A stretch of 64,000 bases of DNA from Solimonas sp036405815 (GCA_036405815.1 DASWWX010000065.1:87154-151153), one strand, 5' to 3'. Shown: positions 1 to 9,391, counted from the stretch's first letter. Translations and numbers: made by a program. The notes: generated by a model from the sequence alone, not told the origin.

Positions 1-107
1 CCCAAACGATCCAGCGCCTTGAGCTTGGCCTGCCGGTAATCGGTCAGCGCCTCTTCGCAGACGATGCGGGCCGCCTCGTCGGCGACGCCGTGGCGGTCGG
101 CGTTCAT
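1..107 (-). CDS. N-terminus of unidentified protein, cut by left window edge
   Basis: Thirty-five complete codons are visible, read leftwards from an ATG at 105-107 and running off the window edge. The stretch contains a D-Y-x-x-A-K-x-K-A-x-x-R-L-G pattern that I associate, without certainty, with the N-termini of proteobacterial nucleotidyltransferase-like proteins. It starts 7 nt after the mrcA stop on the same strand, so it is probably translated from the mrcA transcript. Too little is visible to name it. Confidence 0.5.
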   Translation of the reverse strand, partial: MNADRHGVADEAARIVCEEALTDYRQAKLKALDRL

Positions 108-114
108 CGCGGGC

Positions 115-2538
115 TCAGTACAGGTCTTCGAGTCCGGCCTTGTCCGGATCGTCATACCCGGACGTGGCGTCCGGCTCCGGCACCCGATCCTGCTGCACGG
201 TCTCGAAGATCGCGCGGGCACTGCCGGCAGCGGCCAGGCGGCCGGTATCCGGGTCGATGCGCACATTGACCAGACCCGGCGGGCGCGGCAGCCGCTCTTG
301 CGGCACCCCCTTGAGCGCGACCCGCATGAAATCGATCCAGATCGGCAGCGCCGCGCGGCCACCCACCTCGCCACGACCCAGCGGCGTCGGCTGGTCGAAG
401 CCCATCCACGCCACCGCCACCAGGTCCTTCTGGAAGCCGTTGAACCAGGCGTCGGTCTCGTCGTTGGTGGTGCCGGTCTTGCCGGCCAGGTCGTCACGCC
501 CCAGTTCGGCAACCTTGGCCGCGGTACCGCGCACGGTGACGTCGTGCATCATGTCCGAAAGCAGCCAGACCACCGCCGGTTCGATCGCGCGCGGCGCGAG
601 CTCGTCCGCGGCGGCCGGGGCCGACGCCGATGCAGCTTCTGCGGATGGCTCGGGTGCCGCCGCGGATGGCGGGGTTTCCGCCAGCGCGACCGTCGCCTCG
701 CCCGCCGCCTGCGCCAGCCGCTGCTCGACGCATTCCGCACAGGCACGTTTCGGCCGCGCCTTGGCGAGCACGTTGCCGGCAGCGTCGCGCAACTCCAGGA
801 TGAACCAGGGATCGACGACGAAACCGCCGTTGGCGATGGTCGCGTAGCCACGCGCCAGCTCCAGCGGCGTGTAGACCGCAGTGCCCAGCGACATCGTCAG
901 GTCGCGCGGCAGCCGCTCGATCGGCAGGCCGAAGCGCGCCGCGTAGTCGCGGGCATAGTTGAGCCCGATCGCCTGCAGCAACCGGATCGACACCAGGTTG
1001 CGCGACTGCACCAGCGCCTCGCGCAGGCGCATCGGTCCCTTGAGATCGCCACCGTAATTCTCAGGTCGCCAGCTCGATTCCAGCGCCGGATCGTCGAACA
1101 CCACCGGCGCGTCCAGAATCACCGATGCCGGGGTGAAGCCGTAAGCCAGTCCCGCGGCATACAGAAACGGCTTGAAGGCCGACCCGGCCTGGCGGCGCGC
1201 CTGGGTCGCGCGGTTGAACTTGCCCTGGAAGAAGTCGAAGCCGCCGACCAGGGCCTCGATGCCGCCGTCATTGGGGTTGAGCGCCACCAGCGCCGCCTGC
1301 GCGCGTGGAATCTGGGCCAGCCGCCAGCCGTCACCTTCCGGACGCAGGCGCACGATGTCGCCCGGCGCCAGCGTCTTCTTGGCCGAGAACTGCGCCCACT
1401 CGTATTGCTTGGGTCCGAGTTCGACCAGCCCGTCGCGGGTCAGCACGCGCAATTGGACCGGCGAGAACTCGACGACCACGGCGGCGAGCAAGCCGGCAAT
1501 CGGCGGCCGCGCATCCAGCGCCCGGCCGAGCTCGCCGCGACCGGATTCCTGGAGCAGCGCCGGCTCCAGCCGCCCTTCCGGTCCGCGCCAGCCATGGCGC
1601 TCGTCGTAGGCGGTCAAGGCCGCCCGCACCGCCCGGTTGGCCGCTTCCTGCCGCACTGAGTCGATCGAGGTGGTGACCGTGAACCCGCGCGCGTAGGTGT
1701 CTTCGCCGTGCAGGGCATACAGCTCGGCGCGAACCATTTCCGCCACGTAATGGGCGTCGACGTCCACCTTGGCACGATAGGGATGCACCGTCACCGGCTC
1801 GGCGCGCGCCGCCTGGTAGTCCAGCTCCGAGATGTAGCCGAGGCCGCGCATGCGCCGCAGCACGTAGTCGCGACGTTCCTGCGAGCGCTCCGGACTGGAC
1901 ACCGGGTTGTCGCGCGATGGGGCCTTGGGCAGCCCGGCGATCAGTGCCGTCGCGGCCAGGCTCAGGTCACGCACGTCCTTGCCGAAATAGACCAGCGCAG
2001 CGGCACCGACGCCGTAGGCGCGCTCACCGAGGAAAATCTTGTTCAGGTACAGCTCGAGAATCTGCTCTTTCGACAGCTCATGCTCGATCCGCAGCGCCAG
2101 CAGGATCTCCCGGAACTTGCGCGTGAACGTGCGCTCGCTCGACAGGAATACGTTGCGGGCCAGCTGCATCGTGATCGTGCTGCCCCCCTGTGCGCGCTCG
2201 CCCGAGGCCGCCAGCTTCAGCGCGGCGCGCAGCAACCCCTGCCAGTCGACGCCCGGATGGCTGAAGAACCGGTCGTCTTCGGCCGCCAGGAACGCCTGCA
2301 CCAGCTGCGGCGGCAGGTCCTCGAAACGCAGCAGGGCGCGGCGTTCGGCGCCGAATTCGCCGATCAGCTTCTGATCGCGGGTATAGACGCGCAGCGGCAC
2401 CGACAGCTGCAGCTCCCGCAGGCTGTCCACCGACGGCAGGTCGCGCGAGAGGTAGACCACCGCGCCAGCCACGACCAGCGCCGTCAGCAACACCAGACTG
2501 GCGACCAGCGCCGTGAGCCAAAGAACCGCTCGTTTCAT
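115..2538 (-). CDS. mrcA: Penicillin-binding protein 1A (bifunctional peptidoglycan synthase)
   Basis: Class A PBP of 807 residues that polymerises lipid II and cross-links the glycan strands in the periplasm. It has one N-terminal membrane anchor (about residues 5-28) and a GT51 glycosyltransferase domain with the AEDDRFFSHPGVD catalytic-glutamate motif (about 86) and GGSTITMQLARN. An OB-like insertion follows. The C-terminal transpeptidase has the SxxK box (GSAFKP), an SRN motif (QSRNLVS) and the KTGTT box. An Ala/Glu/Pro-rich linker of about 50 residues lies just before the KTG region. The gene is divergent from pilM, the same pairing as ponA-pilM in pseudomonads. The start follows GGTGAAA. 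Confidence 0.97.
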   Translation of the reverse strand: MKRAVLWLTALVASLVLLTALVVAGAVVYLSRDLPSVDSLRELQLSVPLRVYTRDQKLIGEFGAERRALLRFEDLPPQLVQAFLAAEDDRFFSHPGVDWQGLLRAALKLAASGERAQGGSTITMQLARNVFLSSERTFTRKFREILLALRIEHELSKEQILELYLNKIFLGERAYGVGAAALVYFGKDVRDLSLAATALIAGLPKAPSRDNPVSSPERSQERRDYVLRRMRGLGYISELDYQAARAEPVTVHPYRAKVDVDAHYVAEMVRAELYALHGEDTYARGFTVTTSIDSVRQEAANRAVRAALTAYDERHGWRGPEGRLEPALLQESGRGELGRALDARPPIAGLLAAVVVEFSPVQLRVLTRDGLVELGPKQYEWAQFSAKKTLAPGDIVRLRPEGDGWRLAQIPRAQAALVALNPNDGGIEALVGGFDFFQGKFNRATQARRQAGSAFKPFLYAAGLAYGFTPASVILDAPVVFDDPALESSWRPENYGGDLKGPMRLREALVQSRNLVSIRLLQAIGLNYARDYAARFGLPIERLPRDLTMSLGTAVYTPLELARGYATIANGGFVVDPWFILELRDAAGNVLAKARPKRACAECVEQRLAQAAGEATVALAETPPSAAAPEPSAEAASASAPAAADELAPRAIEPAVVWLLSDMMHDVTVRGTAAKVAELGRDDLAGKTGTTNDETDAWFNGFQKDLVAVAWMGFDQPTPLGRGEVGGRAALPIWIDFMRVALKGVPQERLPRPPGLVNVRIDPDTGRLAAAGSARAIFETVQQDRVPEPDATSGYDDPDKAGLEDLY

Positions 2539-2576
2539 GCTTTCACCCGGGCGGCCACCGCTTTCTGGGCCAAGAA

Positions 2577-2582
2577 ATTGTA
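2577..2582 (-). promoter_or_regulatory. Candidate -10 element for mrcA
   Basis: On the minus strand the hexamer is TACAAT, about 39 nt before the mrcA start codon. Only a poor -35 candidate (CTGATA, 19 nt spacing) lies upstream, so this is tentative. Confidence 0.3.
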
Positions 2583-2630
2583 AGGGGAATGTTTACAGCG
2601 CTATCAGGCAGTTGCCGATGGAACTTCTAG

Positions 2631-2658
2631 TTGCGTCGTAGAAGGTTTACGCTATAGT
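2631..2658 (+). promoter_or_regulatory. Sigma-70-type promoter for pilMNOPQ
   Basis: TTGCGT (2631-2636), a 16-nt spacer and TATAGT (2653-2658) lie upstream of pilM in the mrcA/pilM divergent region. No other good promoter is seen before the tightly overlapping pilMNOPQ genes, so this is the likely operon promoter. Confidence 0.6.
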
Positions 2659-2725
2659 ACGGTCCGATGCGGGTGGAGTCCGTCCACACCGCGGGGGAAT
2701 GTTAACGCAAGCGGGGCGAGGCTTT

Positions 2726-3814
2726 ATGGCCAGCATGCAGTCGCTGTTCAGCGGAGGGAGTCCGCATCTGATCGGCCTGGATATCAGTTCCAGTTCGGTC
2801 AAGCTGCTGGAGCTGTCGCGCAAGGGGTCTCGATTCCATGTCGAGGCCTATGCCGTCGAACCGCTGCCGCCGAACGCCGTCAACGACAAGCAGATCAACG
2901 ACCCGAAGCTGGTCAGCGAAGCCGTGGGCCGCGCCGTGATCAAGGCCGGCACCCGTACCCGCCACGCCGCCGTCGCCGTCGCCGGCGCCTCGGTCATTTC
3001 CAAGATCATCGAGATGCCCGCCTCCCTGTCGGATGACGACATGGAAGAGCAGATCAAGGCCGAGGCCGATCAGTACATCCCTTATCCGATCGACGAGGTC
3101 AACATCGATTTCGAGGTGCTCGGCAAGAGCGCCAAGAACACCGAAATGGTCGATGTCATGCTGGCCGCCTGCCGTAAGGAGCAGGTCGAACAGCGCTGTG
3201 CGGCGCTGGAACTGGCCGGCGTCACGCCCAAGGTCGTCGATGTCGAGGCTTACGCGCTGGAGAACGCCTCTCAGTTCCTCGAGCACCAGATGCCCGACAA
3301 GGGCAAGAACAAGACCGTCGCCCTGGTCGACATGGGTGCGAATACGACGTCCGTGCTGATCCTGCACGACCTCAAGACGATCTACACGCGCGATCAGTCC
3401 TTCGGCGGCCGCCAGCTCACCGAAGAAATCATGCGCCAGTACGGCATGACCTACGAAGAAGCGGTCAAGGCCAAGCGCGATGGCACGTTGCCCGAAGACT
3501 ATTCGACCGAAGTGCTCGCGCACTTCCTGGCCGACATGGCGCAGCAGATCGACCGCTCGCTGCAGTTCTTCTTCTCGGCGGTCACGCAGTACAACAGCAT
3601 CGACCAGATCATTCTCGCTGGCGGCTGCGCTCACATTCCGGGTGTCGATCAAAGCATCCAGGAACGCCTGCAGGTACCAACCGCCGTCGCTCGCCCGTTC
3701 GCCGGCATGAGCGTGTCCTCGCGCGCCAAGCCCGCTGCGCTGGCCAAGGAAGAGGCATCGTTGCTGATCGCCTGCGGCCTCGCGTTCCGCGCCTTCGACG
3801 AGGTCAAGAAATGA
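2726..3814 (+). CDS. pilM: Type IV pilus assembly protein PilM
   Basis: Actin-like (FtsA/MreB fold) cytoplasmic ATPase that binds the N-terminus of PilN and ties the pilus inner-membrane alignment complex to the cytoplasmic motor. The protein opens with LIGLDISSSSVKLLELS, the canonical phosphate-1 loop of PilM, and carries VDMGANTTSVLIL and a late LAGGCAHIPGV motif. I place the start at the ATG at 2726 because a GGGGCGAGG ribosome site precedes it. An in-frame ATG at 2699 has its purine run only 1-2 nt away. The stop overlaps pilN by ATGA. First gene of pilMNOPQ. Confidence 0.96.
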   Translation: MASMQSLFSGGSPHLIGLDISSSSVKLLELSRKGSRFHVEAYAVEPLPPNAVNDKQINDPKLVSEAVGRAVIKAGTRTRHAAVAVAGASVISKIIEMPASLSDDDMEEQIKAEADQYIPYPIDEVNIDFEVLGKSAKNTEMVDVMLAACRKEQVEQRCAALELAGVTPKVVDVEAYALENASQFLEHQMPDKGKNKTVALVDMGANTTSVLILHDLKTIYTRDQSFGGRQLTEEIMRQYGMTYEEAVKAKRDGTLPEDYSTEVLAHFLADMAQQIDRSLQFFFSAVTQYNSIDQIILAGGCAHIPGVDQSIQERLQVPTAVARPFAGMSVSSRAKPAALAKEEASLLIACGLAFRAFDEVKK

Positions 3815-4398
3815 CCTCGCATATCAACCTACTCGATTGGCGCGGCGCACGCCGCGAGCAGCGCAAGAAGGAGTTCGCGACCCAGCTGGGTATTGGCGTT
3901 GCATTCGCCGCCGCCATCGTCGGCCTGGTCTACATGAACGTGACCGGCGCCTACGAGCATCAGGTGGCACGCAACGATTACCTGCGCCAGCAGATCAAGG
4001 AGATGGACCAAAAGATCAAGGAGATCGAGGACCTCGAACGGGTCCGCGGCAATCTCCTGGCACGCATGCGCGTGATCGAAGAGCTGCAGGCCAGCCGCTC
4101 GGCGATGGTTCACTTCTTTGACGAAATCATCAACACGCTGCCCGATGGCGTGAATATCACCGGCATCAAGCAGCAGGGTGCCAATGTCACGATTGACGGC
4201 GTCGCCGATTCGAATGGACGCATCTCCACGTACATGAAGAATCTTGATGCTTCGAGCTGGTTCGACAACCCCAATCTGATCATCATCAAGAGCAACGAAA
4301 GGGACCGAAGGCGCAAATCGGAGTTCCAGCTCCAAGTGCGAGTGCTAACCACGCCGACCGTAGGCCCCGCGTCGGATCCCGCGGAGGTCACTGAATGA
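3811..4398 (+). CDS. pilN: Type IV pilus inner-membrane protein PilN
   Basis: Bitopic protein of 195 residues whose cytoplasmic tail (INLLDWR, residues 5-11) is the conserved PilM-binding motif. One transmembrane helix lies at about residues 24-44, followed by a coiled coil (about 50-85) and a periplasmic ferredoxin-like fold that pairs with PilO. The gene overlaps both pilM and pilO by 4 nt, which indicates translational coupling. Confidence 0.96.
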   Translation: MTSHINLLDWRGARREQRKKEFATQLGIGVAFAAAIVGLVYMNVTGAYEHQVARNDYLRQQIKEMDQKIKEIEDLERVRGNLLARMRVIEELQASRSAMVHFFDEIINTLPDGVNITGIKQQGANVTIDGVADSNGRISTYMKNLDASSWFDNPNLIIIKSNERDRRRKSEFQLQVRVLTTPTVGPASDPAEVTE

Positions 4399-5033
4399 AC
4401 CTCCAAGAAGCCATTCAGCAGCTTAATTCGCTTGACCCCCAGAACCCCGGGATCTGGCCGCAATGGGTACGTATCGGCGCCGTTATCGTCGCAGCGCTTT
4501 TTGTCTTGGCTGGCGGCATCTACTTCCTGGCCAAGCCAGTTTACGACGACCTCCAGATAGTGGAGGGTGAGGAAGTCGGATTGCGCGACGAACTTGAGAA
4601 TAAGCAAAAGAAAGTCGCCGGTCTTGACGCTTACCGCGAACAGCTTGCCGAGATGGAACGTTCGTTTGGCGCGATGCTCAGGCAGTTGCCGAGCAAAGCT
4701 GAAGTCGCGAACTTGTTGAACGATATTTCTCAGACACGAGTCGCCAGCAGCCTCGAGGAAGAACTCTTCCAGCCCCAGGGAGAAATTCCAAGAGATTTCT
4801 ATGCTGAAATTCCTAACCGCATCACGGTCGTCGGTAACTACGCCGAACTGGGAACCTTTGTCAGCGGTGTGGCGGCCTTGCCTCGAATTGTCACGGTCAG
4901 CGATATCGAAATCCGGCCTACCGGCTCTCAACGGCTTAAAGAAGGGGCCACGCCACTGCGGATGACGGCCACCGCAAAAACCTTCCGCTATCTAGACGAC
5001 GACGAGCTGCCGGGCAAGGGAGGCCGCCGATGA
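4395..5033 (+). CDS. pilO: Type IV pilus inner-membrane protein PilO
   Basis: A 212-residue partner of PilN. It has a short cytoplasmic segment, one membrane helix (about residues 29-52), a periplasmic coiled coil rich in Glu/Lys and a C-terminal ferredoxin-like domain. The tyrosine-phenylalanine C-terminus (TFRYLDDDE) is typical of the family. PilNO heterodimers form the alignment platform for PilP and PilQ. Overlaps pilN and pilP by 4 nt. Codon use here is somewhat less GC-rich than in flanking genes. Confidence 0.95.
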   Translation: MNLQEAIQQLNSLDPQNPGIWPQWVRIGAVIVAALFVLAGGIYFLAKPVYDDLQIVEGEEVGLRDELENKQKKVAGLDAYREQLAEMERSFGAMLRQLPSKAEVANLLNDISQTRVASSLEEELFQPQGEIPRDFYAEIPNRITVVGNYAELGTFVSGVAALPRIVTVSDIEIRPTGSQRLKEGATPLRMTATAKTFRYLDDDELPGKGGRR

Positions 5034-5536
5034 GCATTGCCCCGCGTATCGCGTGCGCCTTGCTGATGGGCTTAACCCTCAGCGCCTGCAGTTCGGATAT
5101 GGATGATCTCGAAGCCTATGTCGCGGAAGTAAAAGCGCGGAAATCTGCGGCCATCGAACCCATTCCTCAGCTTAAGCAGTTCGAGGCTTTTTCGTTTGAC
5201 CCCGCCGACCGTCGCGATCCCTTCACCGAGGTCCAGCAGATCTCTTCGAGCAGTGAAGGCCCCCGACCAGACTTGAATCGCAACCGTGAACCGCTCGAGG
5301 AGTACCCATTGGACGGTCTGCGCATGGTCGGCACGATTCAAACGCCTTCCGGCACCTTCGCCTTGGTCAAGGCTCCAGACAACGTTGTTCACCGTGTCAC
5401 GGTGAAGAATCATATGGGTCAGAACTACGGCCAGATTATTGGCATCTCCGAAACGGAAATCAGTCTGCTGGAATTGGTGCCCGATGGCTTTGGCGCCTGG
5501 ATACAGCGATCTGCCAGCCTTGCGCTCGCCCAATAG
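5030..5536 (+). CDS. pilP: Type IV pilus lipoprotein PilP
   Basis: Lipoprotein of 168 residues. The signal peptide ends in a lipobox (TLSAC, Cys about residue 20), followed by a disordered linker and a C-terminal beta-sandwich (LDGLRMVGTIQ ... GQIIGISETEISLLELV) that binds the periplasmic N0 domain of PilQ. It connects the PilMNO platform to the outer-membrane secretin. Translationally coupled to pilO; pilQ begins 18 nt after its stop. Confidence 0.95.
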   Translation: MSIAPRIACALLMGLTLSACSSDMDDLEAYVAEVKARKSAAIEPIPQLKQFEAFSFDPADRRDPFTEVQQISSSSEGPRPDLNRNREPLEEYPLDGLRMVGTIQTPSGTFALVKAPDNVVHRVTVKNHMGQNYGQIIGISETEISLLELVPDGFGAWIQRSASLALAQ

Positions 5537-5554
5537 GCTCTGGGAGTGAACATA

Positions 5555-7648
5555 ATGAAAACGTCTTCTTTCCCCCTGACCCGCGGCTTGAAGCTGGGTT
5601 TTGCGCTGATGGTGCTGGCGTTGGCTGCTGGTGCGCAGTCACCGGAACGCACGCTACAGGGCATCGACTTTGTGGCGCTGGACGGCAATCGCGTGCTGGT
5701 CACGCTAAGCCTGTCAGGAACGGCGCCGGAGCCCGCGGTCTTCACCATCGACAAGCCGGCCCGGCTGTCACTCGATCTGCCGGACACGGCCGTCGCGCTG
5801 AATGAGCGCTTCCGCAAGGTCAACGTCGGCAACGTTCGATCGATCGCCGCGGTCGAGGCACGCGGCCGTACGCGTGTGGTGGTCGAGCTCGGCGAGGCCG
5901 CGCCATATAACTTGCGCGTTGACGGCAATAAGGTGCTGCTGCAGCTGGATGGCGGGACGCCGGCGGCTATAGCCGCACCACAAGGTCCCTACGCAACGCC
6001 TGTCGCCGCCGAGGCCGGCGCCGGCATCCGCAATGTCGACTTCCGTCGCGGCGAGAAGGGCGAGGGTCGTATCGTCGTTCGGCTGCAGGACCCGCGCACC
6101 GTTGTCGATGTTCGAGAAGAGCGCGGACAGATCGTCGCTACGTTCCGCAACACGGCACTGCCGGCCAACCTCGAACGTCGCCTCGATGTGCTGGATTTCG
6201 CGACACCGGTGAAGTTCGTCGACATCCGTCGGGAAGGCATTAACAGCCAAGTTTTAATCACGCCCTCAGCGGGCGCCGAATTTGATCAGGCCGCGTACCA
6301 GTCGGGTGACCAGTTCACAATTGAGCTTCAACCCGTCAGCGCCGAAAAGAAGGAGGAGCTCGCGCGCGAAGCGCCTGAGTACACGGGCGAACGCATTTCA
6401 CTCTCCTTCCAGAACGTAGACATTCGCTCGCTCCTGCAGATCATCGCCGACGTGGCTGGCACCAACATGGTGATCAGCGACGACGTGCAGGGCCAGATCG
6501 CCATGCGCCTGCAGAACGTGCCGTGGGATCAGGCGCTAGACATCATCCTGAAGACCAAGGGGCTGGGAGTGCGCCAGCAGGGCAATGTCATGCTGGTCGC
6601 ACCGGTCGAGGAACTGGCCAAGCGCGAGCGCGCGGAACTGGAAGCCGAGAAACAGAAGAAAGAGTTGTCGCCGCTGCGGTCGGAGATCATCCAGGTCAAC
6701 TACGCCCGCGCCTCCAACATCCGTGCATTGCTTGCATCCGAGAACACCTCGATGCTTAGCGAGCGTGGCCGCATCAGTGTGGACGACCGCACGAACACCC
6801 TGCTCGTTCTTGAGACCCGCGAGAAGATTGCCGAGATGCGCAACCTTGTCGCGAGGCTCGATATCCCGGTGCGCCAGGTGCTGATCGAGTCGCGCATCGT
6901 TATCGCCAACGAGGATTTCGCGCGCGAAATCGGCACTCGCTTTGGCGTCAATACCATCGCTCAGAGGGGCAACACTCGCATCGGCCAATCGGGTGGCAAC
7001 CTCGGCTCGCGGGATGTGATCGCCGGCAATATTCCATCCTTGGACGATTCCTATGTCGTTAACTTGCCAACGCAGTCGACGCCAGCGGGGCGCATCGGCT
7101 GGACGATCCTGGGCGCGGACTTCCTGCTGGACCTAGAGCTCAGCGCGCTGCAAAGCGAAGGCCGCGGTGAAGTGATCTCGACGCCGCGCGTCGTTACCGC
7201 CAACGGCAAGCAGGCGATGATCGAGCAGGGTCGCGAAATCCCGTATCAGTCCGCCGCGGGCGGTGGCGCGGTCGCTCAGACCGAGTTCAAGAAGGCTGTG
7301 TTGTCGCTCACCGTCACACCGCAGATCACACCCGATGATCGCGTCGTGATGGACCTGGGTGTCACTAACGATAGCCAGGGTGAAGATGTCAGCACGGGCC
7401 TGGGCTCGGCACCGGCTATCGACACGCGCCGTCTCGACACGCAGGTTCTGATCCGCAGCGGCGAAACGGTCGTGCTGGGCGGCGTCTTCCAGCAGGAGAA
7501 TCGCCGTTCGGCCGGCAAAGTGCCGCTGCTGGGCGATATCCCGCTACTGGGCGCGCTGTTCCGCAATAGCACGCGCTCCGACAACAAGCGCGAGCTGTTG
7601 ATCTTCGTGACACCGCGTGTACTGCAGGAAGGTCTCAACGTGAACTGA
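5555..7648 (+). CDS. pilQ: Type IV pilus secretin PilQ
   Basis: Outer-membrane secretin of about 697 residues through which the pilus fibre exits. A signal peptide ends near GAQS. Two AMIN-type peptidoglycan-binding modules lie in the first about 260 residues. N0 (ISLSFQNVDIRSLLQIIADVAG) and N1 domains follow, then the secretin core with GREIPYQSAAGGGAVAQTEFKKAVLSLTVTPQI and the signature GGVFQQENRR ... VPLLGDIPLLGALFR. I chose the ATG at 5555 because GGGAG at 5542-5546 is ideally placed for it; a GTG at 5546 would overlap that site. A strong hairpin follows the stop. Confidence 0.97.
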   Translation: MKTSSFPLTRGLKLGFALMVLALAAGAQSPERTLQGIDFVALDGNRVLVTLSLSGTAPEPAVFTIDKPARLSLDLPDTAVALNERFRKVNVGNVRSIAAVEARGRTRVVVELGEAAPYNLRVDGNKVLLQLDGGTPAAIAAPQGPYATPVAAEAGAGIRNVDFRRGEKGEGRIVVRLQDPRTVVDVREERGQIVATFRNTALPANLERRLDVLDFATPVKFVDIRREGINSQVLITPSAGAEFDQAAYQSGDQFTIELQPVSAEKKEELAREAPEYTGERISLSFQNVDIRSLLQIIADVAGTNMVISDDVQGQIAMRLQNVPWDQALDIILKTKGLGVRQQGNVMLVAPVEELAKRERAELEAEKQKKELSPLRSEIIQVNYARASNIRALLASENTSMLSERGRISVDDRTNTLLVLETREKIAEMRNLVARLDIPVRQVLIESRIVIANEDFAREIGTRFGVNTIAQRGNTRIGQSGGNLGSRDVIAGNIPSLDDSYVVNLPTQSTPAGRIGWTILGADFLLDLELSALQSEGRGEVISTPRVVTANGKQAMIEQGREIPYQSAAGGGAVAQTEFKKAVLSLTVTPQITPDDRVVMDLGVTNDSQGEDVSTGLGSAPAIDTRRLDTQVLIRSGETVVLGGVFQQENRRSAGKVPLLGDIPLLGALFRNSTRSDNKRELLIFVTPRVLQEGLNVN

Positions 7649-7654
7649 GTAGGT

Positions 7655-7679
7655 GCCGGAGGCCCAAAAGGCCTCCGGC
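7655..7679. terminator. Perfect 10-bp hairpin between pilQ and aroK
   Basis: GCCGGAGGCC, loop CAAAA, GGCCTCCGGC, starting 6 nt after the pilQ stop. There is no T-run after the stem on the plus strand, so it may attenuate or protect the 3' end of pilQ mRNA rather than fully terminate. The aroK gene lies 33 nt downstream. Confidence 0.55.
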
Positions 7680-7711
7680 GCTTGCGCGGCTCCCGCTCGG
7701 ATCGCTCGATC

Positions 7712-8248
7712 ATGGCGGCTTCCTCGTCCAGCATCTTTCTCGTCGGGCCGATGGGCGCGGGCAAGACCACCGTGGGCCGTCGGCTGGCCGAAACTCGCGG
7801 CCTCGAGTTCATCGACAGCGACCAGGAAATCGAAGCCCGTACCGGCGTCGATATTCCCTACATCTTCGAGAAGGAAGGTGAGCCGGGGTTCAGGCGTCGC
7901 GAGAAGGCAGCGATCGCGGATCTAGCGCAGCATCACCAGATCGTGCTGGCCACCGGCGGCGGTGCCATTCTCGACGCCGACAACCGCCAACTGCTCTCGG
8001 CGCGCGGCATCGTGGTTTACCTGCACGCGAGCGTCGAACAGCAAGTCGCGCGCACGGCGCGCGCCGACAACCGTCCCCTGTTGCAGAACGCCCCCGATCG
8101 CCGCGAGGTGTTGGAACGCCTGTTCGCGATTCGCGATCCCTTGTACCGCGAGATCGCCGATCTCGTGCTGCTCACTGATGGCCGCAACGCCAAGCAGCTG
8201 GTGCGTGATATCGAGGAATATCTGGAACGGCCGGCGACGCGCTTCTGA
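7712..8248 (+). CDS. aroK: Shikimate kinase
   Basis: Phosphorylates shikimate to shikimate-3-phosphate in aromatic amino acid synthesis. The P-loop GPMGAGKTT lies at about residues 11-19, the shikimate-binding DSDQEIEARTG follows, then FRRREKAAI and the central ATGGGAI motif; the LID-region arginine is in DNRPLL. Starting at the ATG at 7712 gives 178 residues and an N-terminus like E. coli AroK (xxIFLVGPMGAGK). A TTG ten codons upstream is possible but unlikely. The order pilQ-aroK-aroB is widely conserved in gammaproteobacteria. Confidence 0.96.
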   Translation: MAASSSSIFLVGPMGAGKTTVGRRLAETRGLEFIDSDQEIEARTGVDIPYIFEKEGEPGFRRREKAAIADLAQHHQIVLATGGGAILDADNRQLLSARGIVVYLHASVEQQVARTARADNRPLLQNAPDRREVLERLFAIRDPLYREIADLVLLTDGRNAKQLVRDIEEYLERPATRF

Positions 8249-8289
8249 TACGATGCCGCGGCCTCAGCCGCCCCTGTCGTCGCACCCGC

Positions 8290-9384
8290 ATGCATACGTT
8301 GGAAGTCGAACTCGGCTCTCGCAGCTACCCGATCCACATCGGGCCCGGGCTGTTATCGCGGCCGGACTTGCTGGCCCCGGTGCGCAACCGCCCCCTGCGC
8401 CTGGTCACCGACAACCATGTGGCGCCGCACTACCTGCCTGCGCTCAGGGATTCCCTCGGTCTCACGGATGCGCAGATTCAGATCCTGCCGGCCGGGGAGG
8501 CGTACAAGACCTGGGACCAGGCCGCTCACGTGCTCGACTGGCTGCTGCAAACGCGGCTGTCCCGCGACGGCTGCATTGTCGCACTCGGCGGCGGCGTGAT
8601 CGGTGACCTGACCGGCTTCTGCGCGGCGATCTACCAGCGCGGCGTCGATTTCGTGCAGGTACCGACTACCTTGCTCGCGCAGGTCGATTCCTCGGTCGGC
8701 GGCAAAACGGGCGTCAATCATGTGCGCGGGAAGAACATGATCGGCGCCTTCCACCAGCCTCAACTGGTGCTGGCGGATACCGACACGCTGCGCAGTCTGC
8801 CGCAGCGCGAACTACACGCCGGCATCGCCGAGGTCATCAAGTACGGCATGCTCGCGGACGCCGACTTCTTCGCGTGGCTCGAGCAACGGATGCCGACACT
8901 CCTGGCACAGGACGCCGCGACGCTCAGTCAGGCCATCCGCCGCAGTTGCGAACTGAAAGCGCACATCGTCGCGCTCGATGAACACGAGACCGTCGATGGC
9001 GGTGCAGGACCGCGAGCCTGGCTTAACCTGGGGCACACCTTTGGTCATGCCATCGAGACCTGGACTGGCTACACGCAGTGGCTGCACGGCGAAGCAGTCG
9101 CCACCGGCCTGTGCATGGCCGCCGACCTGTCCTCGCGCCTCGGCTGGCTGACACCCGACGACGCGGGACGCTGCGTTGATCTGGTCGCGCGCGCCGGCCT
9201 GCCAACGCGTGCGCCGTCCGGCATGCGGGCGGACGACTTCCGCGATCTGATGCGCCTGGACAAGAAGGTCGCTGCCGGCCAGGTACGGCTGATCCTGATG
9301 CGCCGTCTCGGCGAGGCCTGCGTCAGTGCCGACTTCGATCCTGCCGCGCTCGACGCCACGCTGCGCCACTTCACAACGGCCTGA
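8290..9384 (+). CDS. aroB: 3-dehydroquinate synthase
   Basis: Cyclises DAHP to 3-dehydroquinate, the second step of the shikimate pathway, using NAD and a divalent metal. The 364-residue protein shows GEAYKTWDQ, the NAD-binding GGGVIGDLTGF, the PTTLLAQVDSSVGGKTGVNH block, and metal ligands in HAGIAEVIKYG and LNLGHTFGHAIE. It begins 41 nt after aroK and ends 7 nt before dgt, so aroK-aroB-dgt looks like one transcription unit. Confidence 0.97.
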   Translation: MHTLEVELGSRSYPIHIGPGLLSRPDLLAPVRNRPLRLVTDNHVAPHYLPALRDSLGLTDAQIQILPAGEAYKTWDQAAHVLDWLLQTRLSRDGCIVALGGGVIGDLTGFCAAIYQRGVDFVQVPTTLLAQVDSSVGGKTGVNHVRGKNMIGAFHQPQLVLADTDTLRSLPQRELHAGIAEVIKYGMLADADFFAWLEQRMPTLLAQDAATLSQAIRRSCELKAHIVALDEHETVDGGAGPRAWLNLGHTFGHAIETWTGYTQWLHGEAVATGLCMAADLSSRLGWLTPDDAGRCVDLVARAGLPTRAPSGMRADDFRDLMRLDKKVAAGQVRLILMRRLGEACVSADFDPAALDATLRHFTTA

Positions 9385-9391
9385 GTCCGAC

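Noticed and set aside
2699..2725. ATG at 2699 as pilM start
   Set aside because: Its purine-rich region is only 1-2 nt from the ATG, and the extra nine residues do not match PilM; the ATG at 2726 has a properly spaced site.
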